Shown piece by piece: positions 43,365 to 51,195 of a stretch of DNA of 64,000 nucleotides. The stretch is from a virus. The translations under genes and the position numbers were made by a program. Where the stretch lies: positions 20,544-84,543 of the IMG/VR virus record IMGVR_UViG_3300018059_000011, one strand, 5' to 3'. The notes under the pieces are model-generated. The model made no database searches, was not told the DNA's origin, and was given only the letters and a program-made list of their open reading frames with translations. How positions within the stretch are numbered: the stretch's first letter is position 1; the number at the start of each line of letters is the position of its first letter.

Positions 43365-43579
43365 CAGAGAAGTCCCTCGGACATCGCTCGGTTGAACACG
43401 TAGTCATCGGCCCGCTTCTGGGTCTCGGGCCGGGGTTTGACGCCGCTAGTGTACTGGGCCTTGAAGTCTGAGGTCACCGTGAAGCGGGTGGCGTAACGGC
43501 GTAGACTGGGGGCCAAGGACGGCTGCGCGAACGAGAATTGGTAGCCGGGTTTGAAAATGTGGTCGCCGCCCTCGGTCAC
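43364..43579 (-). CDS. Hypothetical early protein
   Basis: A 71-aa basic protein from GTG 43579 (GTGA overlap). A promoter candidate lies just upstream inside the preceding gene. Function unknown. Confidence 0.5.
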   Translation of the reverse strand: MTEGGDHIFKPGYQFSFAQPSLAPSLRRYATRFTVTSDFKAQYTSGVKPRPETQKRADDYVFNRAMSEGLL

Positions 43580-43989
43580 AGCTTCTTACCTTTCACGCCA
43601 TCATTATCACGGACATTGGTTTTTGTCAATGACAATTTGCGCCCCGGCACGAGAATCCTCATGGCCTTTATCATTCCGCGCGGGATCGTGAACAAGTTTG
43701 AAACCCGGCCCGTGTGATTGGCATCGTAGCGTCCGGCAATCGCTTGGCCGAGGCACACCGAATGCTTCGACTCTTTGATGAGGTAGCCGACCGTCTGCAC
43801 GGGATGCGGCTGGACATCGGCGTCGCCGTGGAGAACATCGGTCCAGCCGGTGAACCCGCTGTAGGCGTCATCCCACTCGACAATGACAAGTGGATATACG
43901 ATCCCGAAGGTGTCGTGCCATGAGTAGCCCTTGGACTTGAGGTAATCGAAGTTCGGGGTTTCGGTGTCGTCGCCGTCTGTGCGCTTCAC
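43576..43989 (-). CDS. Conserved-type phage protein
   Basis: A 137-aa protein; GTG 43989 is selected because GGAGGGG lies just upstream and GTGA overlaps the previous stop. It contains VEWDDAYSGFTGW, TVGYLIKESKHSVCLGQAI and RVSNLFTIPRGMI, a pattern shared by phage proteins of unknown function with a small β-barrel-like order. Its 3' part contains a promoter for the next genes. Confidence 0.6.
   Translation of the reverse strand: MKRTDGDDTETPNFDYLKSKGYSWHDTFGIVYPLVIVEWDDAYSGFTGWTDVLHGDADVQPHPVQTVGYLIKESKHSVCLGQAIAGRYDANHTGRVSNLFTIPRGMIKAMRILVPGRKLSLTKTNVRDNDGVKGKKL
43601..43629 (-). promoter_or_regulatory. Leftward promoter
   Basis: TTGACA (43624-43629), 17-bp spacer, TAATGA (43601-43606). 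It lies inside the end of the 43576 gene and would feed the genes from 43579 leftward. Confidence 0.6.
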
Positions 43990-44330
43990 GAGCCCCTCCA
44001 CTTGACGATGAGTTGCATTGACGCTTCGTGGTCGATCTCATGCAGCACCGAAGTCGAGAGGCCGATGCGTTCCAGTGCCCGGCTGCGTTCTTCCTTCAGC
44101 GAGGCCACGGCCAGCAGCGCCGACTTCGTGGGGTCGTTGCCACCGAACTCATGGAAGGATGACGCACGCAAGGCCGCGATTGCGAGATCGAACTTTACGA
44201 CCTCGGCGGCGTTGACCGCGATTTGGTTCTTGAGATTGGATATGCGCTTAGCGATCTCGGCCCCGGTTTCGACCTTGGGCCGCATGTCGGCGTAGGGTGC
44301 GAGCGGATCACCGCTTTTAGAACCTGCCAT
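43986..44330 (-). CDS. Hypothetical coiled-coil protein
   Basis: A 114-aa, mostly helical protein from ATG 44330, with GGAGAA upstream. Heptad-like segment EIAKRISNLKNQIAVNAAEVV and a second helix SLKEERSRALERIGLS suggest a dimer. Function unknown. Confidence 0.58.
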   Translation of the reverse strand: MAGSKSGDPLAPYADMRPKVETGAEIAKRISNLKNQIAVNAAEVVKFDLAIAALRASSFHEFGGNDPTKSALLAVASLKEERSRALERIGLSTSVLHEIDHEASMQLIVKWRGS

Positions 44331-44419
44331 CAACTTCTCCCGAGGATCGCGTCCATGATAACCGAATGCTCTTGACTGCCGAACTCCTCGCTTGAGTTCG
44401 AGTGCCCGATCTCGCGCAT
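44330..44419 (-). CDS. Possible microprotein (29 aa)
   Basis: ATG 44419 to TGA 44330, filling the gap between two supported genes and overlapping the next start by TGATG. An AGGAAC lies 13 nt upstream, rather far. The product is MREIGHSNSSEEFGSQEHSV... and has no recognisable domain. Confidence 0.35.
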   Translation of the reverse strand: MREIGHSNSSEEFGSQEHSVIMDAILGRS

Positions 44420-44441
44420 GATGACGCCGTGTTCCTGGTGA

Positions 44442-44645
44442 CTACCCGCGTCGCTTCTTGGGCAGGAGCGCGGCGGCGTCCATGTCTTTGAGCCACTTTT
44501 GGAGGTCCGGGTCCGCGAGACACGAGACGACGGCGCCTTTGTCGAACTCATTCACAACTCCCTCGGCGATGATTTCTTGTGCGTGGACGGCAATCGACCC
44601 GAGCTTCACGAGCACGGGCATTGACAGATCGGTGAGGCGGCTCAT
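44442..44645 (-). CDS. Hypothetical early protein
   Basis: A 67-aa helical protein (MPVLVKLGSIAVHAQEIIAEG) with a basic end (LLPKKRRG). ATGA overlap with the upstream stop. Function unknown. Confidence 0.55.
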   Translation of the reverse strand: MSRLTDLSMPVLVKLGSIAVHAQEIIAEGVVNEFDKGAVVSCLADPDLQKWLKDMDAAALLPKKRRG

Positions 44646-45070
44646 TTAATCAAGTCCCGCACCCGACGCTTACCGACAGGGGTAAGCACCCACACGTAGA
44701 GCTTGGTGATGCCGTTGACGAGGGTCTCGGTCTTTGTCACGAGTCCGCTGGCGTGCGCCCAGAGCATGACCGGAGATGCCCCCGTTGGCGTCATCGTCAT
44801 GTCGCCGTCCGCGAACAACGCCGCGAATGAGATCGTGTTCCTGACTTCGATGTCGGTCGGAACCTCGGCGGCGATCAGCGCCTTGAGACCGTCCTCGGCT
44901 CGGGCCAGGGCCTCAACAGCCGTGTCCACATCCACGAGTTCGGCGTCGATCAATGCGGCGTCAGCATTCTCGGAGATCGGTTTGAGCGCGGCCCACGCAT
45001 CGGAAATGCGGTTGCAGGCGATGACCAAGGCTACGCGGCGGCTCAACGGCGCCGCTCCTGGTAGTCCCAA
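44642..45070 (-). CDS. Hypothetical early protein
   Basis: Up to 142 aa from ATG 45070; TTG 45046, with GGAG upstream and a TTGA overlap, is an equally good start (134 aa). Helical N-terminus and a C-terminal segment (YVWVLTPVGKRRVRDLI) that resembles the recognition end of a winged helix. Function unknown. Confidence 0.55.
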   Translation of the reverse strand: MGLPGAAPLSRRVALVIACNRISDAWAALKPISENADAALIDAELVDVDTAVEALARAEDGLKALIAAEVPTDIEVRNTISFAALFADGDMTMTPTGASPVMLWAHASGLVTKTETLVNGITKLYVWVLTPVGKRRVRDLIK

Positions 45071-45381
45071 TGCCTGACGCTGGAGATGCGATTGTTGCGG
45101 ACGGTGATGCCGCCGCGTTCATACGCGACCACCCCTTGCTCGGATGCGGACAGCGCCGCGATCCGCGACGGGGCCTTGCCGTGGGCTCGGGCGACCCCAG
45201 TCGAGGGCTCGAACACCGAGTAATGCCACACGGTCTCGTCCACGCTCTTGTAGGCACGGGCTCGGGTCGTGTTGATGTCTTCCTTCGTAGCATCGGGCAT
45301 CAGCGCCCATTGCTCGATACCGCGTTCCGCCTTTTCCTTGACCCAGGAAAGTTGCAGGCGCGGGTGTTCAGTTCCGGTCAT
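45043..45381 (-). CDS. Hypothetical early protein
   Basis: A 112-aa basic protein with HYSVFEPSTGVARAHGKAPS and a final VRHWDYQERRR. No family recognised. Starts inside the end of a small membrane protein gene. Confidence 0.55.
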   Translation of the reverse strand: MTGTEHPRLQLSWVKEKAERGIEQWALMPDATKEDINTTRARAYKSVDETVWHYSVFEPSTGVARAHGKAPSRIAALSASEQGVVAYERGGITVRNNRISSVRHWDYQERRR

Positions 45382-45475
45382 TGGCAGCTTTCCTCATTTT
45401 GTAGACTTTGCAGGCGATGTACGCTACCACAATCACGGAGAGGTAGGCGATGCTGAGAACCACTGAGATCGGCAT
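45368..45475 (-). CDS. Membrane microprotein (35 aa)
   Basis: ATG 45475 overlaps the upstream TGA (ATGA) and its own TGA overlaps the next start. The product has one membrane segment (VVLSIAYLSVIVVAYIACKV) and a basic tail, KMRKAANDRN. Tight coupling on both sides supports a real gene despite its size. Confidence 0.6.
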   Translation of the reverse strand: MPISVVLSIAYLSVIVVAYIACKVYKMRKAANDRN

Positions 45476-45645
45476 CAGAGAATACCCCTCCACCAGAGTA
45501 TGGCTGCGATTCCAAGCGCGACTGTATACCCAATCGCGACCGAAGTCAAGACAATTCCGAGGGCGTGGGGATCGCCGCCGGGACCGGCTACGACCGGATG
45601 CGTAAAGAACATCGACGGGGACGGAGCCCAGGCCGCGAGTATCAT
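45475..45645 (-). CDS. Membrane microprotein (56 aa)
   Basis: ATG 45645 overlaps the upstream stop (ATGA), and TGA 45475-45477 overlaps the next ATG. A Pro/Gly-rich N-terminal half is followed by one membrane segment (GIVLTSVAIGYTVALGIAAI) and WWRGIL. No homolog recognised. Confidence 0.6.
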   Translation of the reverse strand: MILAAWAPSPSMFFTHPVVAGPGGDPHALGIVLTSVAIGYTVALGIAAILWWRGIL

Positions 45646-45824
45646 ACTCCTGGCCTCGTGAAAGATTTGGATTCCGGGACCGCGCCCATCATGCAGATCA
45701 AGGCAGTGGCCGTCATCCCATCATGGAGACCAGCGGCGTATATGACGCGCCCGGCCCAGACCAGGGAGAAGGCATAGCCGGTGACCAATGCGGCTACGGT
45801 TGCCGCGACCAAAAGCTTTTTCAT
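45642..45824 (-). CDS. Small membrane or secreted protein (60 aa)
   Basis: Begins MKKLLVAATVAALVTGYAFS, either a signal peptide or a membrane anchor, then WAGRVIYAAGLHDGMTATALICMMG, a second weaker hydrophobic stretch. Function unknown. Confidence 0.6.
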   Translation of the reverse strand: MKKLLVAATVAALVTGYAFSLVWAGRVIYAAGLHDGMTATALICMMGAVPESKSFTRPGV

Positions 45825-46267
45825 TTGCGTTTCCTTCTGGCGAGCATCCGCTCGGCTTCGAGATCGGCCTCGTGAACGGTCTTGACGTTGGCGTAAGAGA
45901 GATCGCCGTAGCCGCTGACAGAGTAGCCGATAAGCTGTGCGAGTTGGTTCATGTCCTCACGGGTGAAGGCGTTCGAGGCATAGTGCATCCCGATCTTGTT
46001 CATGTCGAAGATGCCGCGCTCACGGCCTTGATCGAGCATCCACGAGATGATGCCGTTCTCTTTGAAACGGATGACGCCGTGGTCATCGAACACGAGAGGC
46101 TGATTCGGATGCTTGGGGCTACGCACGAGCCCGCTCATGTCGGCGGCTGCGACCATGTACTCGGACACGATCCGCTTCACGAACTCGGTGTCGCGTTCTC
46201 CCTTGAGCTTCTTCATGGCCGTGCGTGAGGCCGCGAGCAAGGCAACGGCGCCGTCGAGTTTCATCAT
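45821..46267 (-). CDS. Conserved-type phage protein
   Basis: A 148-aa protein from ATG 46267 (ATGA overlap; 46264 also possible). The region VIRFKENGIISWMLD...IFDMNKI...FTREDMNQLAQLIGYSVSGYGDLSY is a pattern seen repeatedly in phage early proteins of unknown function. The C-terminus is basic (ARRKRK). Confidence 0.68.
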   Translation of the reverse strand: MMKLDGAVALLAASRTAMKKLKGERDTEFVKRIVSEYMVAAADMSGLVRSPKHPNQPLVFDDHGVIRFKENGIISWMLDQGRERGIFDMNKIGMHYASNAFTREDMNQLAQLIGYSVSGYGDLSYANVKTVHEADLEAERMLARRKRK

Positions 46268-46587
46268 CGCGGCAAAATCCCTGGAACTGCCGAAATCGTC
46301 GAGATCAACACCGACTCTGCCCGTTTGGGGTCGGCAACATTGGCGTTGAAATGGAGGTCGCGGGTCCGGCGTTTCTGAAGAAGCGACTCGACCTTGCCGC
46401 CAGACGGCGGGTACACGATGTAATCGAGGCACGCATTGCGGAGCGCAGCCAAAGTATGTGCGGCGTCGGCTCTGTCGTCGATGCACCAGCGCATCACCCG
46501 GCGGATGTTCCGCTCTTGGATACGCGCGTCTTCAATGGTCGGCACCAAGCGGACGCCATCGTCGGACCAATGGAGGTCGAGGCTCAT
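46264..46587 (-). CDS. Hypothetical early protein
   Basis: A 107-aa basic protein from ATG 46587, overlapping neighbours by ATGA. Helical middle (IQERNIRRVMRWCIDDRADAA). Function unknown. Confidence 0.55.
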   Translation of the reverse strand: MSLDLHWSDDGVRLVPTIEDARIQERNIRRVMRWCIDDRADAAHTLAALRNACLDYIVYPPSGGKVESLLQKRRTRDLHFNANVADPKRAESVLISTISAVPGILPR

Positions 46588-47258
46588 TCGCCTTTTGCTC
46601 CGCAGGTACAACTTACCGGCGTGAATGGATGAGGGCGTCTCAAAGCGCAGTCGGTAGTATGCTCCGGCGACGCAGGATCGTGAGAGCACAGGTGGATGAA
46701 GTCGGCGCGGGATGCAGGCAACTCGAACTCCTCGGGGCATGAGGCGCCGTGCTCGCGGACGTTACGAACACCGGCCTTCAGCTTCGTGAGGTCCGTTCGG
46801 TAGGTGAAGAGAAGCCATGCCTGGACGAAGCCCAACCACCGGCTCGCCTTGGTAGCGGAGTCAAGGCTATGAATGCGGTCGAGCATCCATGCCATGTGGC
46901 GTTCACTGCGGCCCTTGGGGTCTTCAGCAGAGATCACGCCCTTGAAATAGCGAGCACGGATGCGACCGGCCAGCACCTTGGTGGTGCCAAGTGACAGATC
47001 GAGGCCGTTGTCGTCGAACGTGGCCGGGGTCAATCCCCGAAGAATCTGCCTTGCTACGGTCACGGCCTCGGCGGCGCCGAGATCGAGATCGTAGGAGGGT
47101 CCGTCGTTATACGGAATCCGAATTTGCAGCGCCGGAATCCCCGGCCCGAAGCCGGTGTTGAGCGCGATCTGATAGCCGTGAAACTTGTCCTCGGGTCGGT
47201 TCCAGATCACCACTGAGCCTTTAGCTGGGGGTTGCCCTGTGAATACGCGATGGCTCAT
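46584..47258 (-). CDS. Hypothetical early protein (224 aa)
   Basis: ATG 47258 has AAGGAACG upstream. The protein contains VVIWNRPEDKFHGYQIALNTG, YDLDLGAAEAVTVARQIL and, near the end, Cys/His clusters (HLCSHDPASPEHTTDC, CTCGAKGE) that may bind zinc. No family recognised. One of the longest unknowns in the early block. Confidence 0.6.
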   Translation of the reverse strand: MSHRVFTGQPPAKGSVVIWNRPEDKFHGYQIALNTGFGPGIPALQIRIPYNDGPSYDLDLGAAEAVTVARQILRGLTPATFDDNGLDLSLGTTKVLAGRIRARYFKGVISAEDPKGRSERHMAWMLDRIHSLDSATKASRWLGFVQAWLLFTYRTDLTKLKAGVRNVREHGASCPEEFELPASRADFIHLCSHDPASPEHTTDCALRRPHPFTPVSCTCGAKGE

Positions 47259-47452
47259 GTCTCGTTCCTTTCGCATCGAAGGCAACTGCCTTGTTGATGC
47301 CATGTATGCGCTTTGCATATCGCGCAGAACTCAGTGACCACGGCTCCGGCCCGAGCCCGGCGATTGACGCACGAGCCGGGTGTCGGGCATTCACACTCGC
47401 ATTCGTTATCGGGACATTGGCATCCCTCGGCGTGAATGTCAATAGCCGTCAT
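47255..47452 (-). CDS. Cys-rich zinc-ribbon-like protein (65 aa)
   Basis: Ten Cys in 65 residues, arranged as C-x-C-x4-C-x-C-x-C and later C-x2-C...C-x2-C (FCAICKAHTWHQQGSCLRCER). The second half is a plausible zinc ribbon. Function unknown; a small nucleic-acid or protein adaptor is possible. Confidence 0.6.
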   Translation of the reverse strand: MTAIDIHAEGCQCPDNECECECPTPGSCVNRRARAGAVVTEFCAICKAHTWHQQGSCLRCERNET

Positions 47453-47726
47453 CGTCTTTTCTCATGTCGGCGACCGCCGCAAAGATTTCCGGGAGGGCGG
47501 CACCGCAGTCCAAACAGTCAGCGGAACCATCGACGTTGCCGCGTGTGCTCTCATGCGGGCACTTGATCCGAAGCTGCGTGAGGTCGTGTCTCAGCGCTGC
47601 GTGGGACGCAATCAGGAATGCTACGGGGTCGTCGCCCGCACCGATGTCGGGAACGATCTCGCGGAGATAGGAGACCACCTTGAGTTCGCTGGCGTCGTAG
47701 GGCCTCGCGTCGAAATCACGCTCCAT
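47439..47726 (-). CDS. Hypothetical protein with a Cys4-type site
   Basis: A 95-aa acidic protein. After a helical N-terminal region, CPHES and DCLDCG form a possible zinc site. It overlaps the Cys-rich gene by 14 nt. Function unknown. Confidence 0.55.
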   Translation of the reverse strand: MERDFDARPYDASELKVVSYLREIVPDIGAGDDPVAFLIASHAALRHDLTQLRIKCPHESTRGNVDGSADCLDCGAALPEIFAAVADMRKDDDGY

Positions 47727-48021
47727 CGGTTTTTCCTCCCGAGACCAAGCGCAGCGGTGTCTTCAGCATTTCCAGCAACGACATCAGATTTTTCGAGGGC
47801 TCGCCAAAGCGCGATCTCATGCCGTGGCAGATGTCGAACTCCAACTTCGTGCAGGCGCCGTAGACTTCGTACCACGGGGTATCGCAATCGTACTTGGTGG
47901 CGACGAGATAGCTCTCGAAATTGTGGACGAACACGATCCTGCCGTCTTCGGCCTTGTAGCCGATAGCCGCAATCCGGGCCTTGGCAAACGCTACCGAGTC
48001 CGTGAGGATGATGATCGCCAT
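47716..48021 (-). CDS. Hypothetical early protein
   Basis: A 101-aa protein from ATG 48021 (1-nt overlap with the upstream gene). Contains DSVAFAKARIAAIGYKAEDGR and a Cys-containing middle. Function unknown. Confidence 0.55.
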   Translation of the reverse strand: MAIIILTDSVAFAKARIAAIGYKAEDGRIVFVHNFESYLVATKYDCDTPWYEVYGACTKLEFDICHGMRSRFGEPSKNLMSLLEMLKTPLRLVSGGKTDGA

Positions 48022-48266
48022 TACTTTCCTCTGGGGCCGGTGCCGACCAAGTGGACCGTACCCGAAAACATCTTGGCGTAATCGCAGGCGTTGCCGACAG
48101 CCATGTCGTGAGTGAACCGGCAGCCACCGTAGTGTGCGGCGTTGAAACCTTCGGTGTCGTGGTACTCGACGTAGGCTTGCGGCCACCACCGAGGCTGAAA
48201 TCCCCGAAGGCCCTGGTGCTGGAACCAGCCGCGATTGCCGAGCCAGATGATGAAGCGGGCTATCAA
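48021..48266 (-). CDS. Hypothetical early protein
   Basis: An 81-aa aromatic-rich protein from TTG 48266 (TTGA overlap). Begins with a hydrophobic helix (IARFIIWLGNRGWF) and has several Trp/His pairs. Function unknown. Confidence 0.5.
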   Translation of the reverse strand: MIARFIIWLGNRGWFQHQGLRGFQPRWWPQAYVEYHDTEGFNAAHYGGCRFTHDMAVGNACDYAKMFSGTVHLVGTGPRGK

Positions 48267-48745
48267 TCGTTTGGCCCCGGCATTGCCCCCAGAGACCTGT
48301 AGTTCCGTTTGGCCTCTGGCAGCAGCTTAGCGGCTTCGTAGATCGCCGGGACGACGTGCCGCTGGAACGCACCACCGCCGTTCGTGAAATGGGTTTTGAG
48401 GGGCCACGGATGGCGACGGCTGTTGCACGGAGAGCATTCACCGCACACGTCATCATACATGCGTCCGTGGATGCGTTCGATGCGGTCGCCGAGGTCATGC
48501 CATCTTGCATTGAGGTCGAGCCACACGGCGCCGCCGGGATTGGCCTCGTCGAGTCTGCGCGTGATATGGTGCCGAGTGATCTTTGAGTCCACGTAAACAT
48601 GCAGTCCGGCGGCATAGGAGCAAGCCATCGCCTCGGCAACGACTACCTTGCTTTCAAGAAGGGCAAGAGCCCGCGCGACCACTGCACCGTGGTGCTCGAT
48701 CACGCGGGCTGCTACCTTCTCCCCAATGTCAAACAGGGCTTGCAT
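48263..48745 (-). CDS. Hypothetical early protein (160 aa)
   Basis: A 160-aa protein, ATG 48745. Contains a long helix with ESKVVVAEAMACSYAAGLHV and a Cys/His-bearing DDVCGECSPCNSRRHPWPL segment, possibly a zinc knuckle. Function unknown. Confidence 0.55.
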   Translation of the reverse strand: MQALFDIGEKVAARVIEHHGAVVARALALLESKVVVAEAMACSYAAGLHVYVDSKITRHHITRRLDEANPGGAVWLDLNARWHDLGDRIERIHGRMYDDVCGECSPCNSRRHPWPLKTHFTNGGGAFQRHVVPAIYEAAKLLPEAKRNYRSLGAMPGPND

Positions 48746-49188
48746 TAGTTGTCGTCGCCGCCCTTGCCGTTGTCGCCGTCGCCGCCACCCTTGAGGGCCT
48801 TCTCCAGCCCCGCGAAGTCGGCCTTGGTCAGTGCCGTGTTCACGGCGGTTGTCAGCTTCTCGACCGCCTTCCTGGCCTTGCTGATCTCGCTCAGCCGTTT
48901 CTCGGAATAGGTCTGCGGCAGCGGCGTGGTGTTCGGAGCCGAGAATGCCTTGGCGCCGTCCGGCTTGTTGATGTCGTCATGTGCCTTCGTCAGCGTCACG
49001 AGCTTGTCGAAGCCCTTGACCAGAAGATCGGCGCGGCGACCGACTTCGCGCTCGACGAAAACATCCACGACACGATCCACGAGTGGACCTTCCGCTTGCG
49101 CCGCGTCGATGCCGTTTTGGACTCGCGTGAGAATCGTATCGGTAGTTGTCGCCTTCGGCTCTGCCGGAGACTGTGTTTCATCGGCCAT
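48745..49188 (-). CDS. Hypothetical helical acidic/basic protein
   Basis: A 147-aa protein with GGGAGGAG upstream of ATG 49188 and a dedicated promoter. N-terminal disordered stretch, long helices (PLVDRVVDVFVEREVGRRADL, RLSEISKARKAVEKL) and a Gly/Asp-rich C-terminus. Strong promoter and RBS suggest high expression. The composition resembles phage ssDNA-binding or scaffold proteins, but no domain proves that. Confidence 0.6.
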   Translation of the reverse strand: MADETQSPAEPKATTTDTILTRVQNGIDAAQAEGPLVDRVVDVFVEREVGRRADLLVKGFDKLVTLTKAHDDINKPDGAKAFSAPNTTPLPQTYSEKRLSEISKARKAVEKLTTAVNTALTKADFAGLEKALKGGGDGDNGKGGDDN

Positions 49189-49229
49189 GTGTTGCTCCTC
49201 CCAGAGCGGTTGGTTGAGATGATGACGCC

Positions 49230-49258
49230 TCTATACCAGAGGCCACCGTGAAAGTCAA
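49230..49258 (-). promoter_or_regulatory. Leftward promoter
   Basis: TTGACT (49253-49258), 17-bp spacer, TATAGA (49230-49235), in the gap just upstream of ATG 49188. Best-formed of the leftward promoters. Confidence 0.78.
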
Positions 49259-49261
49259 GCG

Positions 49262-49621
49262 CTAATTGTCGTATGAGATGTCGCCGGACCCGAATGGATC
49301 GAGGATGCGATAATTGCGGTAGTCGATGGCCCGCAGGATGACGGCGCCGCCGTTGACGGTGAGGGCCTTGTGCTCATAGTGCACGGTCCCGCCTTCATCG
49401 TCCGAAGTCACCTTCAGCAGCGTGGCGACACAGGCAACCGCGTAACCGGCAACCCGGTCATCGTAGGCGAAGCGATAGCTGCTCCCGCCATTGATCTCAC
49501 GCGATTTGAGGAGACCGCCAGGAATCGCGCGGTAGGCTTCTAGCGACATCTCGACACGAGGCATCGCCAAAGGCGCACGTAGCAAATCACGAACGGTGAT
49601 AGAGTTGTCGAGAACGCTCAT
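49262..49621 (-). CDS. Hypothetical early protein
   Basis: A 119-aa protein from ATG 49621 with GGGAGGAT upstream. β-rich C-terminal half (HYEHKALTVNGGAVILRAIDY). It ends directly at the next promoter. Function unknown. Confidence 0.6.
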   Translation of the reverse strand: MSVLDNSITVRDLLRAPLAMPRVEMSLEAYRAIPGGLLKSREINGGSSYRFAYDDRVAGYAVACVATLLKVTSDDEGGTVHYEHKALTVNGGAVILRAIDYRNYRILDPFGSGDISYDN

Positions 49622-49625
49622 GTCG

Positions 49626-49973
49626 TCATCCTCCCTGTTTGCGGGTAAGCCAAGCATGATCGCTTTCGTAATCGGGATGATCCCGAAATGCAGCTTCGAT
49701 GCCCGTCGCGAGTTCAAGCGAAGCGGTGTCGTCCTTATTCCGAAGCACCCGGCACCGCCGTTGTGCCGTCTTCATCGTGAAGTCGCCGCGATACTGCTCG
49801 GCGTTCGACTTGTCACAGAGCTTCGTGGCTCCGCGCTTGTTGACGCCAATGCCACCGACGATCTCGTCGTGTCTCCACGAACTTTTCCATTCGTCGCGGA
49901 CGTAATACGCGCGGCGCTCACCCCGATGCTGGAATGTGTGTAACCGGAATCTCGGGTAGTGCTGCTCCCTCAC
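49626..49973 (-). CDS. Hypothetical early protein
   Basis: A 115-aa basic protein from GTG 49973 (GTGA overlap). Contains YPRFRLHTFQHRGERRAYYV and a helical AWLTRKQ end. Function unknown. Confidence 0.55.
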   Translation of the reverse strand: MREQHYPRFRLHTFQHRGERRAYYVRDEWKSSWRHDEIVGGIGVNKRGATKLCDKSNAEQYRGDFTMKTAQRRCRVLRNKDDTASLELATGIEAAFRDHPDYESDHAWLTRKQGG

Positions 49974-50674
49974 GGGGTCACCGCCACGAGCCGGTCGAGT
50001 CCGATTGCCACTTCCAGCACCTTCATGCCGGGGTAGTCGTTGCGAAGCGAGATCGACGCCATCTCCCGCCAGTCCACGCCGTTACCGCTGGCGTCGAGGT
50101 TCACTTCAATGTCCCGCGTCTCCTCGGAGTAGGAGGGCAGGCGGTCGCTGTGGACGACGCGCGTCTCTGCATTCGTGATCGCGGCGATTTCGCGACGCAC
50201 GGATTCGACGACCGGCGCCGAATAGTCCGCCATCGTGTTGAGGCCGTAGACGCACTGGAACTCCAATTGGTAGAACTCGAAGAAGCGAAGTTTGGCGGCA
50301 TTCGCGCCCTCGGACGATTCCCGGCGGAAGCTCTTGCCCGCCTGATAAACGCAGACCGGCGGCTTGGTCCCGTGAGCGAGCAAGTAGCCCGCATAGAGAT
50401 AAGAGGAGGCCGTGGTCTCGGCTCGGAGGCTCACGCCTTCGCCGCCGAAGCTGCCTGATGTTGCCCACAGGTCGCTGTCACCGTACTCCGGCGAGATGCG
50501 AGACTGCGGCGTCAGCAGCGGACCATCGACCCGATGAAAGGACCATGCGCGATTGAGTTCGACCAGGGGCTCACGCACGGCAAAGACGAGGCGTGGGATG
50601 AATCCCTCGCGCAACGCGATCTCGCGCTCAGTCCAGAAGCGAAGCTGGCCGGTGTTGTAGAGCGCGTGGCTCAC
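49970..50674 (-). CDS. Class II aminoacyl-tRNA synthetase catalytic core, GlyRS-like
   Basis: A 234-aa protein from GTG 50674. Motif 2 and its partner strand are recognisable: SLRAETTASSYLYAG, then YQAGKSFRRES (the GKSFRxE of GlyRS-type enzymes) and RFFEFYQLEFQ. Motif 3 is VAIGLDRLVAV near the C-terminus. No anticodon-binding domain is present, and the length is about half of a normal GlyRS. It may charge a non-tRNA substrate, act like aaRS paralogs in amino-acid transfer, or be a decoy. Identification is by motif reading only. Confidence 0.72.
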   Translation of the reverse strand: MSHALYNTGQLRFWTEREIALREGFIPRLVFAVREPLVELNRAWSFHRVDGPLLTPQSRISPEYGDSDLWATSGSFGGEGVSLRAETTASSYLYAGYLLAHGTKPPVCVYQAGKSFRRESSEGANAAKLRFFEFYQLEFQCVYGLNTMADYSAPVVESVRREIAAITNAETRVVHSDRLPSYSEETRDIEVNLDASGNGVDWREMASISLRNDYPGMKVLEVAIGLDRLVAVTP

Positions 50675-50907
50675 GGCTTTGCCTTTGGCTTGAGGAACAG
50701 CGCTTCGAGTTGATCGAGATTGTTGAGAATGATCCTGATCGTCCCCTTCGCGATCTTCGAGTTGTCGTGCAGCAACGTAACGATGACCTCGCGTTTCAGC
50801 CGCGAAGCACTCAGCTTGTGCATGGCCGATGCCAAATCGACGATAGCCGTCTCCAAGACTTCGGTCGGCAACGGGACATCGCCGGGTTTCACTTTGATCT
50901 GGCTCAT
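50671..50907 (-). CDS. Hypothetical early protein
   Basis: A 78-aa helical basic protein (TAIVDLASAMHKLSASRLKRE, then RIILNNLDQLEALFL). The size and charge are compatible with a small DNA- or RNA-binding protein. Function unknown. Confidence 0.55.
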   Translation of the reverse strand: MSQIKVKPGDVPLPTEVLETAIVDLASAMHKLSASRLKREVIVTLLHDNSKIAKGTIRIILNNLDQLEALFLKPKAKP

Positions 50908-51119
50908 GGATTCGTCCTCTGCATCATGATCTTGGTGCCGTGCTCGACAATGCGAAAGCGAGGCCGGTCATGGTAGAACAAAAGCTTCTGAATCGCCAGG
51001 GCCTCGACCATCGTCTTTGGTGTCAGATCGCCACGAGGGTGGATGACGAGGATGTCATAGCCCTCTAGTTTGGCCGCGTGCAGAAGCCAGTCTGATCTCG
51101 TGGCGAAGATGTCGGCCAT
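50904..51119 (-). CDS. Hypothetical early protein
   Basis: A 71-aa protein; ATG 51119 chosen because TTAGGG lies 6 nt upstream and downstream of the promoter. Contains YDILVIHPRGDLTPKTMVEALAI, an α/β arrangement. Function unknown. Confidence 0.55.
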   Translation of the reverse strand: MADIFATRSDWLLHAAKLEGYDILVIHPRGDLTPKTMVEALAIQKLLFYHDRPRFRIVEHGTKIMMQRTNP

Positions 51120-51144
51120 GCCCATCCCTAAACGAAGAAGGCGG

Positions 51145-51173
51145 ACTCTACCAGAGCCCGCCCTCGATGTCAA
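51145..51173 (-). promoter_or_regulatory. Leftward promoter
   Basis: TTGACA (51168-51173), 17-bp spacer, TAGAGT (51145-51150), 26 bp upstream of ATG 51119. Confidence 0.7.
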
Positions 51174-51195
51174 GAACTATTTTCAGCCAGCGACT

